Source of the DNA: Streptomyces sp. BK208
GTDB taxonomy: Bacteria; Actinomycetota; Actinomycetes; Streptomycetales; Streptomycetaceae
Direction: 5' to 3'
Assembly (NCBI RefSeq): GCF_004364245.1
Contig: NZ_SOAV01000005.1
Span: 372,001-436,000, forward strand
DNA length: 64,000 nucleotides
Of the stretch, positions 1-9,930 are shown one piece after another. The translations under genes were made by a program, and so were the position numbers. Numbering within the stretch: the stretch's first letter is position 1; each line of letters begins with the position of its first letter. The notes beneath the pieces were generated by a model that ran no database searches, was not told the origin of the DNA, and worked only from the letters and a program-made list of their open reading frames with translations.

Positions 1-1
1 G

Positions 2-472
2 CGCCGCCGGGCGCTGGCCGCCGAGCAGACCACGGGGAGCGCCCTCGACCGTCTCGACGGCGCGGGCCACCACGTCCTGCACTCCCTCCCGCTGCCCGGC
101 GGCGACCGCGTCCACCACCTGCTGATCGGACCCGGCGGCCTCTTCGCCCTCCACGTGCTGCCCGCCCGCAGGCAGCGGGTACGGGTCGCCGACCCCCTGG
201 TGGCGCTCGGCCGCGGGGCGCCGTTCCCGCTGCTGCGCCGGGTCCGCGCCGACGCCGACCGGGCCTCGTACGCCCTGACGGCGCAGGTCCGCCCCGTCCT
301 CGTCCTCGTCGGACCGGCGCGGGTGACCGTCGCCGCACCGCCCCGCTCCGTGCGCCTGCTCACCGACCGGGAGCTGCCGGAGCTGGCCCGGGCGGGCGGG
401 ACGCTGAAGCCGGCGGACGTGGAGGCCCTGCACGCCCTGGCCCGCGACCGCGCCACCTGGACCCGCCTCTGA
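2..472 (+). CDS. NERD-like domain protein, 3' part
   Basis: The open frame runs in from the left edge, so only the last 156 residues are visible. The first 50 (AEQTTGSALDRL, then VLHSLPLPGGDRVHHLLIGP and GGLFALHVL) look like the start of a nuclease-related NERD domain, where a conserved acidic/Gly pattern precedes a hydrophobic strand. The rest is Arg- and Ala-rich with no motif I recognise. NERD domains are predicted to be restriction-endonuclease-like, but the catalytic residues cannot be checked on this fragment. The true start lies outside the window. It reads toward the convergent LigD-type gene 67 bases downstream. Confidence 0.6.
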   Translation, partial: RRRALAAEQTTGSALDRLDGAGHHVLHSLPLPGGDRVHHLLIGPGGLFALHVLPARRQRVRVADPLVALGRGAPFPLLRRVRADADRASYALTAQVRPVLVLVGPARVTVAAPPRSVRLLTDRELPELARAGGTLKPADVEALHALARDRATWTRL

Positions 473-539
473 GCTGCGCCCGGTCCGCACCCGCCTCTTC
501 GGCGCCCGGTCCGCACCCGCCTCCGAGCGGCGCCCGGCG

Positions 540-1421
540 TCAGGGCAGCGCCGCCGCCCGGCGCCGGTCGAACAGCGGCGCCAGCAGGTCGCCGTAGTCC
601 CGCACCCGGGGCCCGACGTCCCCGGCCAGGAAGACGAGCTGCTCCGCCCGTCCGCACCCGGCGACCTCCTCCCACGTCACCGGCGTGGAGACCGCGGGCA
701 CGTCCCGGGACCGCACGGTGTACGGGGTGGCCGTGGTCTTGCGCGCGGCGTTCTGGCTCCAGTCCACGAATACCTTCCCCGGCCGCAGGCTGCGCGTCAT
801 CCGGTGCACCACCAGCTTCGGCAGCGCCCGCTCCGCCTCCACCGCCAGCGCCTTCGCGTAGTCGGACACGCGCTCGGAGGACGCCCCCCGCACCCCCGCC
901 AGCAGGTGCAGCCCCTTGGCGCCGGAGGTCTTGGCGTACGCCTCGACCCCGTCCGCCGCCAGCCGCTCCCGCAGCCACAGCGCGACCTCGCAGCACTGCA
1001 CCACGGTCGCGGGCGGTCCGGGGTCCAGGTCGAACACCAGCCGGTCGGCCTCGCCCGGGTCGTCCGCGGTCCACTGGTGGGTGTGGAACTCGGTGACCAG
1101 GTTCGCCGCCCACATCAGGCTCGCCAGGTCCTGCACCAGCACCATCCGGGATGGGCCCTCCGAGCGGGGCACCTCGGCCGTGGTGACCCAGTCGGGCGTA
1201 CCCGGCGGCACGTTCTTGGTGAAGAACACCTGGCCGTCGGGACCGTCCGGATACCGCAGGAAGGACACCGGACGGTCCCGCAGGTGCGGCAGCAGCACCT
1301 CCGCGGCCGTCGCGTAGTAGTGCAGCAACTCCCCTTTGGTGAAGCCGGCCGCGGGATACAGCACCTTGTCCAGGTTGCTGAGAGCCACCCGCCGCCCCTC
1401 CACTTCCGTCATCGGCGCCAT
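540..1421 (-). CDS. LigD-type NHEJ polymerase/primase domain protein
   Basis: A 293-residue stand-alone polymerase domain of the LigD (archaeo-eukaryotic primase) family, which fills or extends broken DNA ends during non-homologous end joining. Visible family motifs are VFDLDPGP (metal-binding aspartates, about residue 129), SGAKGLHLL (nucleotide-binding SxGxKGxH motif) and VFVDWSQN (third carboxylate motif) near residue 217. There is no ligase or nuclease domain, so a ligase must be supplied elsewhere. The start used is ATG at 1421; an internal ATG at 1412 (MTEVEG) is possible. It is divergent from ku with 46 bases between the starts, which suggests shared control of the repair pair. Confidence 0.88.
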   Translation of the reverse strand: MAPMTEVEGRRVALSNLDKVLYPAAGFTKGELLHYYATAAEVLLPHLRDRPVSFLRYPDGPDGQVFFTKNVPPGTPDWVTTAEVPRSEGPSRMVLVQDLASLMWAANLVTEFHTHQWTADDPGEADRLVFDLDPGPPATVVQCCEVALWLRERLAADGVEAYAKTSGAKGLHLLAGVRGASSERVSDYAKALAVEAERALPKLVVHRMTRSLRPGKVFVDWSQNAARKTTATPYTVRSRDVPAVSTPVTWEEVAGCGRAEQLVFLAGDVGPRVRDYGDLLAPLFDRRRAAALP

Positions 1422-1467
1422 ACCATGAGAATCTCACGAAACATGAACAAAACGCCCGAAAGGAACG

Positions 1468-2556
1468 GTGCTGCACGTGCGCTCCATCTGGAACGGCGCC
1501 ATCTCCTTCGGCCTGGTCACCATCCCGATCAAGCTGGTGAACGCGACCGAGAGCCACGCGGTGTCCTTCCGCCAGATCCACACGGAGGACGGCGGCCGGA
1601 TCCGCTACCGCAAGGTGTGCGAGCTGGAGGACCGCGAGGTCACCCAGGCCGAGATCGGCAAGGCCTACGAGGACGCCGACGGCTCGATGATCCCGATCAC
1701 CGACGAGGACCTGTCCCAGCTGCCGATCCCGACGGCCCGCACCATCGAGATCGTCGCCTTCGTGCCCGAGGACCGCATCGACCCGCTCCAGATGGGCTCG
1801 GCCTACTACCTCGCGGCGAGCGGCGCCCCCGCCGCCAAGCCGTACACGCTGCTGCGCGAGGCGCTCAAGCGCAGCAACCGGGTGGCCATCGCCAAGTTCG
1901 CGCTGCGCGGCCGGGAGCGTCTCGGCATGCTCCGCGTCGTCGGCGACGCCATCGCGATGCACGGCCTGCTGTGGCCGGACGAGGTGCGGGCCCCCGAGGG
2001 CGTCGCACCGGAGGGCGGCGTCACCGTGCGCGACCAGGAACTGGACCTCGCCGACGCCCTCATGGACACCCTCGGCGAGATCGACCTGGACGACCTGCAC
2101 GACGAGTACCGGGAGGCCGTCGAGGAGGTCGTCGCCGCCAAGGCCGCCGGCGAGCGGCCCCCGGAGGCCCGCGAGGAGGCGGCGCCGGGGAAGGTGCTGG
2201 ACCTGATGGCGGCCCTGGAGAGCAGCGTGCGCGCGGCCCGGGAGTCCCGGGACGGCGAGGAGACCGCACCGCCCGAGAAGGCCGAGGTCAGGTCCCTGCC
2301 GCAGCGCAAGACCTCGTCCCGGCGGGCCCCCAAGGAGACCGGCGGCAAGAAGTCGACGTCGACGGCCGCGAAGAAGACGGCGGCGAAGAAGGCGGAGCCG
2401 AAGAAGTCGACGGCGAAGTCCGCCGCGCCCGCGAAGAAGACGGCGGCCAAGGGCACCGCCAAGAAGGCCGCCGGGCGCGGCACGGCCAAGGAGGCCGCGA
2501 AGAGCACGGGCAGGAGCACCGCCAAGAAGACGGCCTCCCGCCGGCGCAGCGCCTGA
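1468..2556 (+). CDS. ku: Ku protein, NHEJ DNA-end binding
   Basis: Bacterial Ku forms a homodimeric ring that threads onto double-strand ends and recruits LigD-type enzymes. The N-terminus (RSIWNGAISFGLVTIPIKL) is the family signature and the Ku core covers about residues 5-255. After it comes a tail of about 100 residues made of repeated Lys/Ala units (KKTAAKK, GTAKKAA), as in actinobacterial Ku proteins with extended basic C-termini that bind DNA. GTG 1468 follows AAAGGAA closely; GTG 1477 would give the more usual MRSIW start and has the same Shine-Dalgarno at longer spacing. It is divergent from the LigD-type polymerase gene. Confidence 0.93.
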   Translation: MLHVRSIWNGAISFGLVTIPIKLVNATESHAVSFRQIHTEDGGRIRYRKVCELEDREVTQAEIGKAYEDADGSMIPITDEDLSQLPIPTARTIEIVAFVPEDRIDPLQMGSAYYLAASGAPAAKPYTLLREALKRSNRVAIAKFALRGRERLGMLRVVGDAIAMHGLLWPDEVRAPEGVAPEGGVTVRDQELDLADALMDTLGEIDLDDLHDEYREAVEEVVAAKAAGERPPEAREEAAPGKVLDLMAALESSVRAARESRDGEETAPPEKAEVRSLPQRKTSSRRAPKETGGKKSTSTAAKKTAAKKAEPKKSTAKSAAPAKKTAAKGTAKKAAGRGTAKEAAKSTGRSTAKKTASRRRSA

Positions 2557-2560
2557 CGGG

Positions 2561-2579
2561 CGCCCCGGAACACGGGGCG
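2561..2579. terminator. Bidirectional hairpin between ku and convergent gene
   Basis: CGCCCCG and CGGGGCG form a 7-bp perfect stem around a 5-base loop, directly after the ku stop and before the end of the convergent membrane-protein gene. There is no T-run, which is usual for Streptomyces terminators. Confidence 0.5.
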
Positions 2580-2627
2580 GCCTCCCGGCGTGACCGCCGT
2601 GAGCCGACCATCGTCAGCCGATCGCCG

Positions 2628-3323
2628 TCAGCCGACCGTCCCGGGGGAGCCGGTCGCCCCGGGTGTCGCGGACGGAGCGGGGTCGAAGGCGGCCGGGCTC
2701 GCGGCGCCGGACACCGTCGGCGCGAGGGAGTCCGCGCCGGAGCCGAGGGAAGCGCGGGGGACGACGGAGCCGGGCGTGGGCAGCGCGGGGCTCTCCTCCA
2801 GACGCTGGCCAATCGTTTCTGCCGGGCCGCCGCCCGGCGTGGCCGGGCCGGTGGACAGCTGCGACCAGGCACCCAGGACGACGGCGAGCGCCGCGGCCGT
2901 GCCGAACACCCGGGCGATCCGCCGCCCCCTGGCCCGGCCGTCCAGCTCGCGCCAGCCCGGCCCCGCCCACGCGTCCTCCGGGCGCCACGCCTCACCGACC
3001 GTCTCGGCGGGACCGGGACGGTCGCAGGGCTCGGGGCAGCCGGGGGGATCAGGGCGGTCGGCGAGCCCAGGGCGGTCCGACGGCCCAGGGCGGTCGTGGG
3101 TTCCGGGTCGCCCGGGACGTTCGGCGGACGGCTCCGGCAGCCGGCCGGAGAAGCTCTCCCGGTCGGGAAAGCGGTCCCGGGCGGCGGGCTCCCTCGGGGC
3201 GGAGGCGCGGATGGCGCGTTCGTCGTCCTCCAGGAACAGCCGCCAGACGTGGTCGGGCACGGACGGCGTACCGTCCGGCTCGCACCGGTCGTCGTCGCCG
3301 CTGCCCGGTCCGGTGGCGGTCAT
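2628..3323 (-). CDS. Proline-rich single-pass membrane protein, unknown function
   Basis: A 231-residue protein I do not recognise. An N-terminal charged segment (VWRLFLEDDERAIR, about residues 25-38) is followed by a low-complexity Pro/Gly/Arg/Asp stretch with repeated DRPG-like units (about residues 75-120), one membrane helix (ARVFGTAAALAVVLGA, about 148-165) and an Ala/Pro/Ser/Gly tail. The topology suggests a cytoplasmic N-terminus and an extracytoplasmic disordered tail. The start is ATG 3323 (MTATGPGSG) after a GA-rich stretch; GTG 3392 would add 23 residues. The 255 bases upstream separate it from the next minus-strand gene. Confidence 0.6.
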   Translation of the reverse strand: MTATGPGSGDDDRCEPDGTPSVPDHVWRLFLEDDERAIRASAPREPAARDRFPDRESFSGRLPEPSAERPGRPGTHDRPGPSDRPGLADRPDPPGCPEPCDRPGPAETVGEAWRPEDAWAGPGWRELDGRARGRRIARVFGTAAALAVVLGAWSQLSTGPATPGGGPAETIGQRLEESPALPTPGSVVPRASLGSGADSLAPTVSGAASPAAFDPAPSATPGATGSPGTVG

Positions 3324-3537
3324 GGTCCCGCTCTTCTCGTCGTCGGCCCCGGGCGGACGCGGTCGGGAAGAAGGGGAGGGCCCGCCCGCCACCGGGCCCG
3401 GCGCCGGATGGTCGTGGGTCGGCGGACTCGGTGGCCGCCACCCCGTGAGACGGCCGGGACCGACGGCCCGTTCCCCGGGCGGCCGGTCGTGACGCGGTCG
3501 TGATGGTCACTTCGCCGCGCCGCCCGGCCCCCGGGGC

Positions 3538-3588
3538 TCAGGCCCACCCGGGTCAGGCCCGCCCGGGTCAGGCCCGCCCGGGCTCAGG
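3538..3588. repeat. Three tandem copies of a 15-bp GC-rich unit
   Basis: CAGGCCCGCCCGGGT or one-base variants occur three times head to tail, running into the stop codon region of the DUF4142 gene. It could act as part of a terminator on the minus strand, but no clear stem of that kind was worked out. Confidence 0.6.
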
Positions 3589-4330
3589 GCGCCGTGGCGG
3601 ACGGAGAAGGGGCCGGGGCGGCGGTGTTCACGTTCAGGTCGGGGCGCGGCTTGAGCACCAGCACTCGCTCGCCCGGCTGCGGCGGGGGCGGGGTCACCCT
3701 GTCGCGCGGGAGCTTCGGCGGGCCGGTCTGCTTGAAGGTGACGTCGTCGTACTCGACGAGACCGGTCCTCTCCAGCACCGTGATGTGGTCCAGGACGGTG
3801 TCGTTGGCCAGGTCCGCCAGCTGCCGCACCAGCGTGTTCTTGGTGCTGGCCCGGATCTTGGCGATCGCCGGGAAGATCTGGCCGTGGGTCACCCGCATGA
3901 TGTTGACCGCCGCCGAGTCGAACTCCGTACCGCTCTTGGCGTCCACCGTCGCCACGAAGCCCTCCTGCTGCGGCGAGGCCCGGTTGGGCAGCGTGATGCC
4001 CAACTCCGGGGAGATCTCACGGCACATCGCGTCCAGACCGGCGTGCCCGACGACCAGGTGCTCACCGGCCGTCTTCATCGCCTTCGTCGTACCGCGCTCC
4101 ATCACGATCTCGCCCAGCGGGTACTCCCACAGCCCGGCGGCGCGGACCTTGACCACGAAGTCGCGGTCCGCCTCGGTGAGCGGACCGAACTTCGTACTGG
4201 CCACCACCCGGCTCTGGTTGCCGTCGGCCTTGTCCAGACCGAGCACGGCCGGGAAGGCCAGCGCGGTGAGGGTCAGGGTCATCGCAGCGAACAGGACGAC
4301 GACTCCGATCCTGCTGCGGGACGGGCGCAT
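3584..4330 (-). CDS. Exported DUF4142 protein
   Basis: A 248-residue protein with an N-terminal signal or anchor helix (GVVVLFAAMTLTLTALAF) followed by a DUF4142 helical domain: LTEADRDFVVKVRAAGLWE, later a GEHLVVGHAGLDAMCREI segment and an LADLANDTVLDHI segment. DUF4142 proteins are predicted exported, ferritin-like four-helix bundles of unknown function. The C-terminal 50 residues are Pro-rich. ATG 4330 is chosen over the upstream in-frame ATG at 4423 because GGAGG lies 5 bases before it and the signal segment then starts the protein. It is a probable single gene. Confidence 0.85.
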   Translation of the reverse strand: MRPSRSRIGVVVLFAAMTLTLTALAFPAVLGLDKADGNQSRVVASTKFGPLTEADRDFVVKVRAAGLWEYPLGEIVMERGTTKAMKTAGEHLVVGHAGLDAMCREISPELGITLPNRASPQQEGFVATVDAKSGTEFDSAAVNIMRVTHGQIFPAIAKIRASTKNTLVRQLADLANDTVLDHITVLERTGLVEYDDVTFKQTGPPKLPRDRVTPPPPQPGERVLVLKPRPDLNVNTAAPAPSPSATAP

Positions 4331-4474
4331 GGTGCCTCCAGGGGCGACGCGAAAGACGCACACGCGGACGCGTGCTCGTACCGATACGCCAGGAGGTACG
4401 CAAACGGCGGGCGGATCCTTCACCGCCGGGGCACAGAACTTGCCGAACCCGGCAGGGCGGCGCCCCGCGCCCGT

Positions 4475-4909
4475 TCAGCCGATGTCGGCGCCGTACACGC
4501 GCTCGACGGTGATCGTGAGCAGCACCCGGCGGTCGGACACCATCGTCGCCCGGTACTCGTCCCAGTCCGGGTGCTCCCCGGCCGCGGCGCGGTAGTACTC
4601 CACCAGCGCCTCGACCTCGGGCCCGTGCGGGTCGGTGCCCGGTCCGGTGAGGGTGGCGACGCCCTCGGCGGTGGCCCAGGACCTGCCGTCCGGAGCGGTC
4701 ACCTCCAGGGCGGCCCGCGGGTCCCGGCGCAGGTTCGCCGTCTTGGCGAGGCCTTCGCGCGTCGACACGCGGACGACGTCCGCCTCCGCGTCGTAGGCGG
4801 GCATCACCGGCGAGAGCTGAGGGCGGCCGTCGGACTTGATCGTCGCCAGTACGCCGAGGCGGCTCTCGGCCAGCAGGGCACGGGGGTCGAAGCGCGATGC
4901 GGTGGTCAT
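4475..4909 (-). CDS. PPOX-class flavin/F420-dependent protein
   Basis: A 144-residue split-barrel protein of the pyridoxamine-5'-phosphate-oxidase-like family. The segment RLGVLATIKSDGRPQLSPVM is the typical first beta-strand pair, followed by VVRVSTREGLAKTANLRRDPR (cofactor-phosphate binding region) and a C-terminal RVLLTITVERVYGADIG. Actinobacterial members of this size often bind F420 or FMN; the substrate cannot be told from sequence. ATG 4909 (MTTASRFDPRALL) fits the family start; the upstream open frame is compositional. It sits between two exported-protein genes with no obvious functional link. Confidence 0.82.
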   Translation of the reverse strand: MTTASRFDPRALLAESRLGVLATIKSDGRPQLSPVMPAYDAEADVVRVSTREGLAKTANLRRDPRAALEVTAPDGRSWATAEGVATLTGPGTDPHGPEVEALVEYYRAAAGEHPDWDEYRATMVSDRRVLLTITVERVYGADIG

Positions 4910-5001
4910 GGTCCGATCATCGCCCCCGGCGCCGCGCCCTGTCCCGCGAACCGTCCGCCGGACGCGCCGCGTCGGCCGCGGGCCGCGGGACGCCCAGGGG
5001 C

Positions 5002-5901
5002 TCAGGCCACCGAGGGGCCGCCCAGGTAGCCGCCGTCCGCGTCGTAGGGCCAGGCGTTGGCCACGCACCCCTTCAGGCCCTTGATCTGCTGCATCATCGC
5101 CGGCGCGGGCCGCCCGGCGCCGGGACACGTCTCGTGACCGTGGCCGATACGGTGGCCGACCTCGTGGTTGACGATCAGCGCCCGGTACTCATGGATCGGG
5201 CCGTCGAACTCCGGCGAACCCCGCACCCAGCGCTTGAGGTTCACCACCACGTCGGTGCCGACGCTGCAGTTGACCTCGCCCCGGGTGAGCAGCCCCGCGG
5301 CGCCGCAGATCCGGTCGACGGTGCCCGGCGTGGCGATCTTCACCACGAAGTCGTACGACCCGCCGCTGACCAGCCGGAAGGAGTTCGTCCCGTCCCGGGT
5401 CCAGCCGCGCCGGTCGGCGAGCACATCGGATATCTCGGCGGCGGCGGCGCTCGGCCGGACGTCGAGTCCCTCCTCGACCAGGACCTTGTAGCGGCGCACC
5501 CGGCTGCCGGTGCCCACGGTCGAACCGTCGGCCCGGGCCGTGACGAAGGTGCCGGGACCGGTCGCCGGGACGGCGATCGTGCCGGGGGAGGGGGAGGCCG
5601 GCGGCGACTGGGAGGTTTTCACCGACGGTGAGGTCCTCACCGAGGGGGACGGGGACGGCGCCCGGGTCGAGGCGCCCAGGGCGTCCGTGACGTCGGCGAC
5701 CTGGTCGCCCGTCACCGGCGACCGCGTCTCGCGCCAGTACGCGACGGCGCCACCGGCGGTGAGCAGGACGGCTCCCAGGGCGACGCAGGCCGTCACCGCG
5801 CGGGCGGGCCCGCGGCGTCCACCTCGGCGGAGACGGGATCCGCCTCCGGCGCCGTCCGGCCCGGTTCTTCGGCTGGCCCGGCGGGCGGTGGATCGTCCCA
5901 C
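5002..5901 (-). CDS. DUF3152 exported metalloprotease-like protein
   Basis: A 299-residue protein with an Arg-rich cytoplasmic N-terminus, one membrane or signal helix (AVTACVALGAVLLTAGGAVAYW), a Ser/Pro/Thr linker of about 60 residues and a C-terminal DUF3152 domain. The domain contains VNHEVGHRIGHGHETC, an HExxH-like zinc site with two further histidines, so a secreted zinc-dependent peptidase fold is likely although activity of the family is unproven. GTG 5901 is chosen because GAGAGGA lies about 8 bases upstream. Cysteines near the C-terminus (ETC, KGC) could form a disulphide. It is transcribed away from the spore-pigment genes. Confidence 0.8.
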   Translation of the reverse strand: MGRSTARRASRRTGPDGAGGGSRLRRGGRRGPARAVTACVALGAVLLTAGGAVAYWRETRSPVTGDQVADVTDALGASTRAPSPSPSVRTSPSVKTSQSPPASPSPGTIAVPATGPGTFVTARADGSTVGTGSRVRRYKVLVEEGLDVRPSAAAAEISDVLADRRGWTRDGTNSFRLVSGGSYDFVVKIATPGTVDRICGAAGLLTRGEVNCSVGTDVVVNLKRWVRGSPEFDGPIHEYRALIVNHEVGHRIGHGHETCPGAGRPAPAMMQQIKGLKGCVANAWPYDADGGYLGGPSVA

Positions 5902-6136
5902 GGTGTGCGTCCTCTCTGCCGGTCGTCGGCGGCACGCACAGCGGACTCCGGTGCGCTGTCGTGCCCCCAAGATCCAAGCGGACGCACGTGCGAAAACCAC
6001 ACTCCTACTCAAGTGTCCCTTCTCACGGGGATCTTGGGCTCCGCAAACGCAACCGACCGGTCCCCCGGAACGTCTTCGTGGGAGTCACCCGGTCCGCCGA
6101 CCGGGTGACTCCCACGTGCGCGGGGGCGGTCCGCCG

Positions 6137-6472
6137 TCAGCCGGCGGGAGTCCGCTCCCAGCGGTAGAAGCAGCGCGCCATCGCGTCCTTCGGACCGCGC
6201 CAGGTCGCCGGGTCGTACGCCGAGACGTACGGCTCCAGCCGCTCGCTGACCTGGCGGAACTCCGGATGCCCGGTCAGCCTGCCGATGGTGGGGGCCGGGT
6301 CCTCGTCGCTCTCGATGAGGTGCAGGTACACGCCGTCACCGAACTCGAAGAGGCTGCGCCGGTTGACGCCCACCAGGTGCGGCAGTTCGCCGCTGTCGGA
6401 CTCCGCGAACACCTTCGCGATGTCCGGTGCCGCGCCGGGTGCCATCCGGGCGACGATCAGTGTGTGGTGCAT
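6137..6472 (-). CDS. whiE ORFVII: Spore pigment polyketide cyclase, WhiE ORFVII type
   Basis: A 111-residue protein of the TcmI-type aromatic polyketide cyclase family (ferredoxin-like fold). HTLIVARMAPG at the start and GVYLHLIESDEDPAPTI in the middle are typical. It should close a later ring of the spore-pigment polyketide after the first aromatase has acted. It is the last gene of the seven-gene minus-strand set, 45 bases after ORFVI, with GGAAGG about 9 bases before ATG 6472. In S. coelicolor the same gene ends the whiE ORFI-VII operon; only later-expressed tailoring is attributed to ORFVIII. Confidence 0.9.
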   Translation of the reverse strand: MHHTLIVARMAPGAAPDIAKVFAESDSGELPHLVGVNRRSLFEFGDGVYLHLIESDEDPAPTIGRLTGHPEFRQVSERLEPYVSAYDPATWRGPKDAMARCFYRWERTPAG

Positions 6473-6517
6473 GGGTGCTGCCTTCCGCGGGTGTCGGTCG
6501 GTGTCGGGATGCCGGTG

Positions 6518-7387
<870 letters not shown>

Positions 7388-8662
7388 TCAGCGGCCCGCG
7401 GTCGGCACGGCACCCCGTCGCAGGACGAGTGCCGAGTTGGACCCCATGAGCCCGCGGGCGAGGACCAGGGCGGTGCGCGGCTCGGCGGGGCGGGCCCGGC
7501 CGGTCACCACGTCCAGGTCGTGGCACACGTCGGCCACGTGCGGGGTCGGCGGGATCAGCCCGTGCTCCATCGCGAGCACCGCCGTCGCCACGTCCAGCAC
7601 CGGCGCCGCGCAGTACGCCCGCCCGGTCCCGGTCTTGGGCGCGGTCACCGGCACCCGCGCGGCGTGCGGGCCCAGCGCGTCGGCCAGGGCCAGCGCCTCG
7701 GCCCGGTCGGCCTCCGGGACACCGAGGGCGTCCGCGAAGACCACGTCGACCTCCTCGGGCCGGCAGCCCGCCTCGGCCAACGCACCCTGGATCGCACGGG
7801 CCAGCCCCTCCCGGGACTCCTCCCAGCGGCCGGGCCCGGTGAAGGTCGCCGCGTGCCCGGCCACCGTCGCCCGCACGTCCGCCCCGCGCTCCAGGGCCGC
7901 CCCCTCCGCCTCGACGAGGAGCACGGCGCCCCCCTCGGCCGGTGCGAACCCGCAGGCCGCATCGGTGAACGGACGGTAGGCGCGGTCCGGTTCGGCGACC
8001 CGGCTCAGCTCGGGGTAGCCGAGCTGGCAGACGATCGAGTACGGAGCCAGCGGCGCCTCCGTCGCGCCGCAGACCACCGTGTCGGTGCCGTTCCGCACGG
8101 CCAGGGCCGCGTGCGCCAGGGCGTCGAGGCCGCCCGCCTCGTCGGCGGCCACGACTCCGCAGGGGCCCTTGAAGTCGTTGCGTATGGAGACCTGGCCGGT
8201 GCTGGCCGCGTAGAACCAGGCGATCGACTGGTACGGGCCGACGTGCCGCGAACCCTGGCCCCACAGGTTCTGCAGCTCCCGCTGCCCGAACTCGCCGCCG
8301 CCCGAACCCGCCGCCGTGACCACACCCACCGAGAACGGCGAGGCGACGTCGCCCCGGCCGAACCGGGCGTCGGCCAGCGCGTGCTGGGTGGCGCTCAGCG
8401 CGAAGTGCGTGAACCGGTCGGTCTGGACGAGGAAGCGGTCCTCGACCGTCTCGGTCGCGTCGAAGCCCTGCACCTCGCCGGCCACCCGCAACGGCAGGTC
8501 CGCGCAGCCCTCCCGGGTGACGGGACCGAGACTGCTGGCGCCGTCGGCGACCGCCTTCCAGTGCGCCTCGACACCGGTGCCGTGCGGGGACACCACGCCG
8601 AGGCCGGTGACGACCGCGCGCCTGTTCCCACCGCCGGTGCCGGTCCGCTGTGGTCCGCTCAT
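7388..8662 (-). CDS. whiE ORFIV: Spore pigment ketosynthase beta / chain length factor
   Basis: A 424-residue chain length factor, the catalytically altered partner of the ketosynthase. The fold and spacing match ORFIII, but the nucleophilic elbow reads [10 protein letters not shown] where the ketosynthase has STGCTSGLD, so the cysteine is replaced by Glu. This fits a decarboxylating or priming rather than condensing subunit, and the protein sets polyketide length. Its ATG overlaps the ORFIII stop as ATGA, so the two subunits are translationally coupled, which fits a 1:1 heterodimer. Confidence 0.93.
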   Translation of the reverse strand: MSGPQRTGTGGGNRRAVVTGLGVVSPHGTGVEAHWKAVADGASSLGPVTREGCADLPLRVAGEVQGFDATETVEDRFLVQTDRFTHFALSATQHALADARFGRGDVASPFSVGVVTAAGSGGGEFGQRELQNLWGQGSRHVGPYQSIAWFYAASTGQVSIRNDFKGPCGVVAADEAGGLDALAHAALAVRNGTDTVVCGATEAPLAPYSIVCQLGYPELSRVAEPDRAYRPFTDAACGFAPAEGGAVLLVEAEGAALERGADVRATVAGHAATFTGPGRWEESREGLARAIQGALAEAGCRPEEVDVVFADALGVPEADRAEALALADALGPHAARVPVTAPKTGTGRAYCAAPVLDVATAVLAMEHGLIPPTPHVADVCHDLDVVTGRARPAEPRTALVLARGLMGSNSALVLRRGAVPTAGR

Positions 8663-9930
8663 CGCAGCCCTCCTTCACTGCCGCTCAGTACGACCGCGGA
8701 CTGGAACCCGCCGAAGCCGCTGCCCACGGAGAGCACGTTCCGCAGCGTCCGCTCCCGTGCCTCACGCGGCACGTAGTCCAGGTCGCACTCGGGGTCGGGG
8801 GTCGTGTAGTTGGCCGTGGGCGGCACGACCTGGTGAGCCATCGCCAGCACGCACGCGGCCAGTTCGATCGAGCCGATCGCGCCGAGCGAGTGGCCCACCA
8901 TCGACTTGATGGAGCTCATCGGCGTCGCATACGCGTGCTCGCCCAGCGAGCGCTTGACCGCCGCGGTCTCGTGCCGGTCGTTCTGCAGGGTGCCGGAGCC
9001 GTGCGCGTTGACGTAGTCGATCGCCGAGCCGTCCAGCTCGGCCATCTCCAGCGCCGTGTCGATGGCCCGCGCCATCTCCAGTCCCTCCTTGGTGAGCCCG
9101 GTCATGTGATAGGCGTTGCCGAAGGTGGCGTAGCCCGAGACCTCGCAGTACACGTTCGCGCCGCGGGCCCGGGCGTGCTCCAGGTCCTCCAGGACGAGCA
9201 CCGCCGCGCCCTCGCCCATCACGAAGCCGTTGCGGTCGGCGTCGAAGGGCCGGGAGGCGTGCGCCGGGTCGTCGTTGTTCGGCGAGGTCGCCTTGATGGC
9301 GTCGAAGCAGGCCATCGTGATCGGCGATATCGGAGAGTCCGCCGCGCCCGCCAGGCACACGTCCACGCGCCCCTCGGCGACCGCGTGATAGGCGTACCCG
9401 ACCGCGTCGAGACCGGACGTGCACCCGGTGGACACGGTCTGCACCGGACCGCGCACCCCGAACTCCTCGGCGACCGCGGAGGAGAGGGTGGCGGGGGTGA
9501 ACGCGCGCTCCAGGTGCGGCTCGGCCCGCCGGTCGTCGACGTCCCAGCGCGTACCGCGCTCGCTGACCAGGACGTAGTCGTGTTCGAGCCGGGTGGTGCC
9601 GCCGACCGCCGTGCCGAGCGTGGCACCGGCCCGCCAGGGGTCCTCACGGCTCATGTCCAGCCGCGCGTCCCGGACCGCCTCCGCGGCCGCGACGAGCGCG
9701 AACTGAACGTACCGGTCGCAGCGTTGGGCCGTGGCCAGGTCGAGGCCGTGCGCGGACGGATCGAAGTCGCACTCGGCGGCGATCTGCGAACGCAGACCGG
9801 CCGGGTCGAACAGGGAGATGCGGCGCGTCGCCGTACGGCCTTCGGACAGCAGGCTCCAGAACTGGGGCACGCCGATCCCGCCCGGGGCGACGACGCCTAT
9901 GCCCGTGACGGCGACCCGGCGCCGGTTCAC
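8659..9930 (-). CDS. whiE ORFIII: Spore pigment ketosynthase alpha, WhiE ORFIII type
   Basis: A 423-residue type II polyketide ketosynthase that catalyses the Claisen condensations building the pigment backbone from malonyl units. The active-site cysteine lies in STGCTSGLD at residue 170; histidine motifs VNAHGSGT and [11 protein letters not shown] follow. GTG 9930 ([14 protein letters not shown]) overlaps the stop of the cupin gene by the GTGA arrangement and has GAGGTGG upstream. Its stop overlaps the chain-length-factor start. The longer open frame reaching 10470 is an overlap with ORFII and is not the start. Confidence 0.95.
   Translation of the reverse strand: MNRRRVAVTGIGVVAPGGIGVPQFWSLLSEGRTATRRISLFDPAGLRSQIAAECDFDPSAHGLDLATAQRCDRYVQFALVAAAEAVRDARLDMSREDPWRAGATLGTAVGGTTRLEHDYVLVSERGTRWDVDDRRAEPHLERAFTPATLSSAVAEEFGVRGPVQTVSTGCTSGLDAVGYAYHAVAEGRVDVCLAGAADSPISPITMACFDAIKATSPNNDDPAHASRPFDADRNGFVMGEGAAVLVLEDLEHARARGANVYCEVSGYATFGNAYHMTGLTKEGLEMARAIDTALEMAELDGSAIDYVNAHGSGTLQNDRHETAAVKRSLGEHAYATPMSSIKSMVGHSLGAIGSIELAACVLAMAHQVVPPTANYTTPDPECDLDYVPREARERTLRNVLSVGSGFGGFQSAVVLSGSEGGLR

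Noticed and set aside
804..3503. 899-codon plus-strand open frame across the LigD and Ku region
   Set aside because: It is opposite or out of frame to two well-supported genes, is Arg/His/Pro-rich in the way antisense frames of GC-rich DNA are, and has no domain.
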